Translations under genes and position numbers: made by a program
The notes under the pieces: generated by a model
Told to the model about the DNA's origin: nothing
Databases searched by the model: none
What the model saw: only the letters and a program-made list of their open reading frames with translations
NCBI RefSeq assembly: GCF_009720865.1
Contig: NZ_WNLA01000022.1
Location: 1-64,000, forward strand
DNA: 64,000 bases
Reading direction: 5' to 3'
Source of the DNA: Pseudoduganella ginsengisoli
Lineage (GTDB): Bacteria > Pseudomonadota > Gammaproteobacteria > Burkholderiales > Burkholderiaceae_D
Shown here: one piece after another, positions 61,223 through 64,000 of the stretch
Numbering within the stretch: position 1 is the first letter of the stretch
Layout: each line of letters begins with the position of its first letter

Positions 61223-62710
61223 TCAGAAATTCGTGAACTGCTTTTCATCCACCGGGCCGGCGCTGGCTGCGTGGACGCGTACTGCGCGCAAGGATTTTGG
61301 CTTGACCAGCACCGGATGGCTGGCTGACGGTTTGGAACCGGCGCCGCCGGCCGGCGTGTCGTGGCGGGAAAAGCGCTTGAACATATCCATCAGGTGCGCC
61401 AGGTTGTCGGCTTGCGCGCTCATTTCCTCCGACGTGGCGGCCAGTTCTTCCGAGCTGGCCGCATTGAGCTGCGTGGTCTGGCTCAGCTGGCTGACGGCGC
61501 TGTTGATTTGCCGTACGCCGGCCGCCTGTTCTTCCGATGCGGCGGCAATTTCCTGCACCAGGTCAGACGTTTTGCGGATATTCGGCACCATGGCGTCCAG
61601 CAAGGAGCCGGCCTGATCGGCCAGGTCGACGCTGTTGGTGGCGACTTCTGCAATTTCCTGCGCGGCAATCTGGCTGCGTTCGGCCAGCTTGCGCACTTCC
61701 GCCGCCACGACGGCAAAGCCTTTACCGTGTTCATGGGCGCGGGCCGCCTCGATCGCGGCATTCAAGGCCAGCAAATTCGTCTGGTAGGCAATGTCATCGA
61801 TGATCGACACTTTTTTGGCAATCTGGCGCATGGCCGCCGCCGTGGCTTTGACGACTTCGCCGCCTTTTGCCGCTTCGCTGGCAGCTTGCGTGGCAATCGA
61901 ATCCGTTACGCGGGCATTTTCCGCATTGGTCGTGATGGACGCCGTCATTTCCTCAATCGATGCGCTGGTTTCTTCCACGCTGGCCGCCTGTTCGCTTGAT
62001 GCCTGCGACAGCGAACCGGCCGTAGCCGATACTTCATTCGATGCGCTGGCCAGCGTTTGCACGACACGCTGCACATCCATGACCACCATGCTGATGGAGC
62101 GGGAAATCCAGATCGCCAATCCGCAGCCCAGCACGGCAATGGCAATGGCGAAGGTCAGGATGATTTGCTTGGCATGTTCAGTAATGCCGCGCATCGCGTC
62201 GGATTCTTCCTTGGTTTCCTTGCTGTTCAGCGCCAGCAGCCGCCTGGTGGCGGCCGTGATGGCGGCATCGGCGCCTTTGGCGGCCTTGTCCAGTTCGGGT
62301 ATGGTGGCGCCTTTTTCCTTCAAGGCTTCCAGCTGCGCCAGCTGGCTGCCATATTCCTTGGTCGCGGCGTTGACTTCAGCCAGCAGCGCCTGTTCTTCGC
62401 GGTCGATGTCGCCGGTGGCCGTATAGGCGGCGACTGCCTTGTCGATGTCGGCCAGGTCGGCGCGGACTTTCGTGTGATAATCGCCGCCGCGCAAAATGAA
62501 GTTTTTGAAGTGGTGCACGGCATTGCCATTGCCGGCGACGATGGCGACGACGGCATCCTTGCGCACGATCGTGCCCGCCTCGAAGGTATTCCAGTGCGCC
62601 AGCAGGGAAGCCAGGTTGGTAAAGGCGGTGAATCCCAACAAGACCACCAGCGCCACGATACTGCCCAAACCCACGTGCAGCCGGGTCTCCATCCGCATAG
62701 TTTTCAGCAT
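61223..62710 (-). CDS. Methyl-accepting chemotaxis protein lacking a canonical HAMP linker
   Basis: A 495-residue receptor. An N-terminal helix (12-30) is followed by a periplasmic four-helix-type sensor (about 35-180) and a second helix (about 190-210). The cytoplasmic coiled coil contains the hairpin core YQTNLLALNAAIEAARA and KGFAVVAAEVRKLAERS. After the second helix, RSISMVVMDVQRVV runs almost at once into the signalling coiled coil, so a full HAMP domain is not visible. The ATG at 62710 is preceded by AGGGGG. No pentapeptide tether for CheR is seen at the C-terminus. Confidence 0.93.
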   Translation of the reverse strand: MLKTMRMETRLHVGLGSIVALVVLLGFTAFTNLASLLAHWNTFEAGTIVRKDAVVAIVAGNGNAVHHFKNFILRGGDYHTKVRADLADIDKAVAAYTATGDIDREEQALLAEVNAATKEYGSQLAQLEALKEKGATIPELDKAAKGADAAITAATRRLLALNSKETKEESDAMRGITEHAKQIILTFAIAIAVLGCGLAIWISRSISMVVMDVQRVVQTLASASNEVSATAGSLSQASSEQAASVEETSASIEEMTASITTNAENARVTDSIATQAASEAAKGGEVVKATAAAMRQIAKKVSIIDDIAYQTNLLALNAAIEAARAHEHGKGFAVVAAEVRKLAERSQIAAQEIAEVATNSVDLADQAGSLLDAMVPNIRKTSDLVQEIAAASEEQAAGVRQINSAVSQLSQTTQLNAASSEELAATSEEMSAQADNLAHLMDMFKRFSRHDTPAGGAGSKPSASHPVLVKPKSLRAVRVHAASAGPVDEKQFTNF

Positions 62711-62806
62711 GGCAATGCCCCCTGTGATGTGAAAGCAGGACCATTCTGACGGATTTATTCCGGGCAATTCTCTCCAAAACTCACAATCCGATGACAAACC
62801 TTGTAA

Positions 62807-64000
62807 TTACACGGACTGCGTCTCCATTTGGTAACAGTCGCGCCCCTTGCGTTTTGCCGCATACAGCGCGCGGTCGGCGCGGGCAATTAATTCTTGCTGT
62901 GATTCCTTGCTTCCTGAATAACAGGCGATGCCCAGGCTGGTCGTGATGTGCATGGCGCCGCCCGGCAGCGCCAGCGCTTCGCGCACGGCGCCGACGACCT
63001 TGGCGGCCAGTGCGGCGGCTTCCGCCGGGTGGCTGATGTTTTCAAACACGATGACAAATTCATCACCGGCCAGGCGCGCCACGGTATCGATGGCGCGCAC
63101 GGTGCGCTGCAGGCGTCCGGCAAACGCTTTCAGCACTTCGTCACCGGCGCCATGGCCCAGCGTGTCGTTAATGGTTTTGAAATTGTCAATATCGAGGTAA
63201 GCCAGCGCCATCGTGCTGCGCTGGCGGCGGCACCGTTCCATGGCTTGCCACAGCACTTCATCGAATTTGCGGCGGTTGGCGATGCCTGTCAGCGTGTCGA
63301 TGCGCGCCAGTTCGATCAATTGTTCTTCCACGGCTTTCACGCGCGTCATGTCATGGCTCAGCGCATACACGCCTGCCACGGAGCCGTCCGGCTGCAAGTC
63401 GGGAACAAACGTCGTGTCCAGCGTGCGGACATCGCCATGCAGCAAGGTGCGCAATTCAAACGACACGACTTCGCCACGGTAGGCGCGCGCCAGGAACGGT
63501 TCGCATTTGCTGTACTGGTGCGTGCCGATGATGTCGGCCAAATGCTGGCCCAGCACGGCTTGGGGATCAATATGCATCCAGCGCTGGTAGGTGGCATTGC
63601 CGAAGCGTAGCTTGCGCTCGTGGTCCAGGTAGGAAATCAAGACCGGCAAGTTATCGGTAATCAGGCGCAGGCGTTTTTCGCTGGCCGCCTGCGTCAATTC
63701 CGCTTCCTTGCGCTTGGTGATATCCATCGCCATCAGGTAAAAGCCCGCAACGGCGCCGTCTTCGCCGGTATCCGGCACCAGGTCCACCATCATGTGCAGC
63801 GCCTGGCCCAGTTCCGTTGAAAAGCGTTCGGCGTGCACGCGTTCGCCGTTCAAGACTTTCTTGACATGCTCGGCCCACAGGCGGTGGTACAGTTCTGCGC
63901 CGAATACTTCAGGCACGGTTTTGCCGATCATGCTGCGCGGGTCGATGCCCAGCAAATACTGGTAATGGTCGTTGGTGAACTGGTAGCGCAAGTCGCGGTC
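62807..64000 (-). CDS. PAS-GGDEF diguanylate cyclase (5' end truncated by window)
   Basis: The frame is open to the window edge, so the N-terminus is missing. The visible 397 residues hold two PAS domains (about 1-95 and 100-230; the first ends FYLMAMDITKRKEAE) and a GGDEF domain (about 235-394; DTLTGIANRRKFDE, YLDIDNFKTINDTLGH). The active-site loop reads AGDEF instead of GGDEF. AGDEF loops are known to be active in some cyclases, so this enzyme may still make c-di-GMP. The C-terminus ends CYQMETQSV. Confidence 0.92.
   Translation of the reverse strand, partial: DRDLRYQFTNDHYQYLLGIDPRSMIGKTVPEVFGAELYHRLWAEHVKKVLNGERVHAERFSTELGQALHMMVDLVPDTGEDGAVAGFYLMAMDITKRKEAELTQAASEKRLRLITDNLPVLISYLDHERKLRFGNATYQRWMHIDPQAVLGQHLADIIGTHQYSKCEPFLARAYRGEVVSFELRTLLHGDVRTLDTTFVPDLQPDGSVAGVYALSHDMTRVKAVEEQLIELARIDTLTGIANRRKFDEVLWQAMERCRRQRSTMALAYLDIDNFKTINDTLGHGAGDEVLKAFAGRLQRTVRAIDTVARLAGDEFVIVFENISHPAEAAALAAKVVGAVREALALPGGAMHITTSLGIACYSGSKESQQELIARADRALYAAKRKGRDCYQMETQSV

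Noticed and set aside
1..64000. tRNA, rRNA, prophage or IS elements
   Set aside because: I saw no tRNA cloverleaf or CCA ends, no rRNA segments, no transposase, integrase or phage structural genes.

Overview
The window is a dense, GC-rich, chromosome-like stretch with short intergenic gaps and no rRNA, tRNA, phage, IS or CRISPR. Three things suggest a betaproteobacterium of the Oxalobacteraceae type (Janthinobacterium, Duganella or Massilia-like): the cyoABCD-SURF1-RegB/RegA block, the large number of hybrid kinases, and the dispersed GGGGTCAG-type intergenic repeats. This placement is inference from gene content, not a database match. Roughly half of the genes are signal transduction proteins.

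Layout. 1-6898: end of a hybrid kinase, a small hypothetical gene, a PEP mutase/isocitrate lyase family enzyme, and a giant beta-propeller hybrid kinase followed by a small peptide gene that resembles NHLP-related RiPP precursors. 6973-10645: LysR regulator divergent from an exported DJ-1/PfpI protein, a 155-bp tandem repeat, and an MHS-type MFS transporter. 10792-17563: the cytochrome bo3 quinol oxidase operon cyoABCD, a SURF1 assembly factor, and a RegB/RegA (PrrB/PrrA) redox two-component system. 17594-19384: a periplasmic binding protein and an arylamine N-acetyltransferase. 19381-25357: a minus-strand, translationally coupled stressosome operon (RsbR, RsbS, RsbT, an RsbT/RsbX-like fusion, and two histidine kinases, the first carrying an RsbT-like domain). 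25517-30848: an SGNH hydrolase and two paralogous TonB-dependent receptors. 30939-35213: an operon of a TPP enzyme, an SDR and two citrate-synthase-like proteins with altered catalytic positions.

35542-44081: a 1490-residue kinase/GGDEF/EAL protein with two orphan ABC_sub_bind periplasmic proteins, a TonB-like proline-rich protein without a TonB C-terminal domain, and a DMT transporter. 44264-51107: MsbA-like exporter, DUF481 outer membrane protein, SDR with a divergent LysR regulator behind a large palindrome, Lrp/AsnC regulator divergent from an ACT-like small protein, and an AzgA-type purine permease. 51246-54247: a sensor kinase and a heme-oxygenase-like protein. 54494-61172: a second partner-switching set (STAS protein, metallo-hydrolase, CHASE2-SpoIIE phosphatase, RsbW-like kinase) enclosing a minus-strand operon of FecR, OmpA-like and two periplasmic binding proteins. 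61223-64000: a chemotaxis receptor and a truncated PAS-GGDEF cyclase.

How it fits together. Two independent partner-switching modules of the Rsb type lie about 30 kb apart, and no sigma factor is visible with either. The first seems to feed histidine kinases. The second pairs a membrane phosphatase with periplasmic and envelope sensors. These two modules, the TPP/citrate-synthase-like operon and the RiPP-like peptide behind the propeller kinase are the most promising candidates for undescribed biology.
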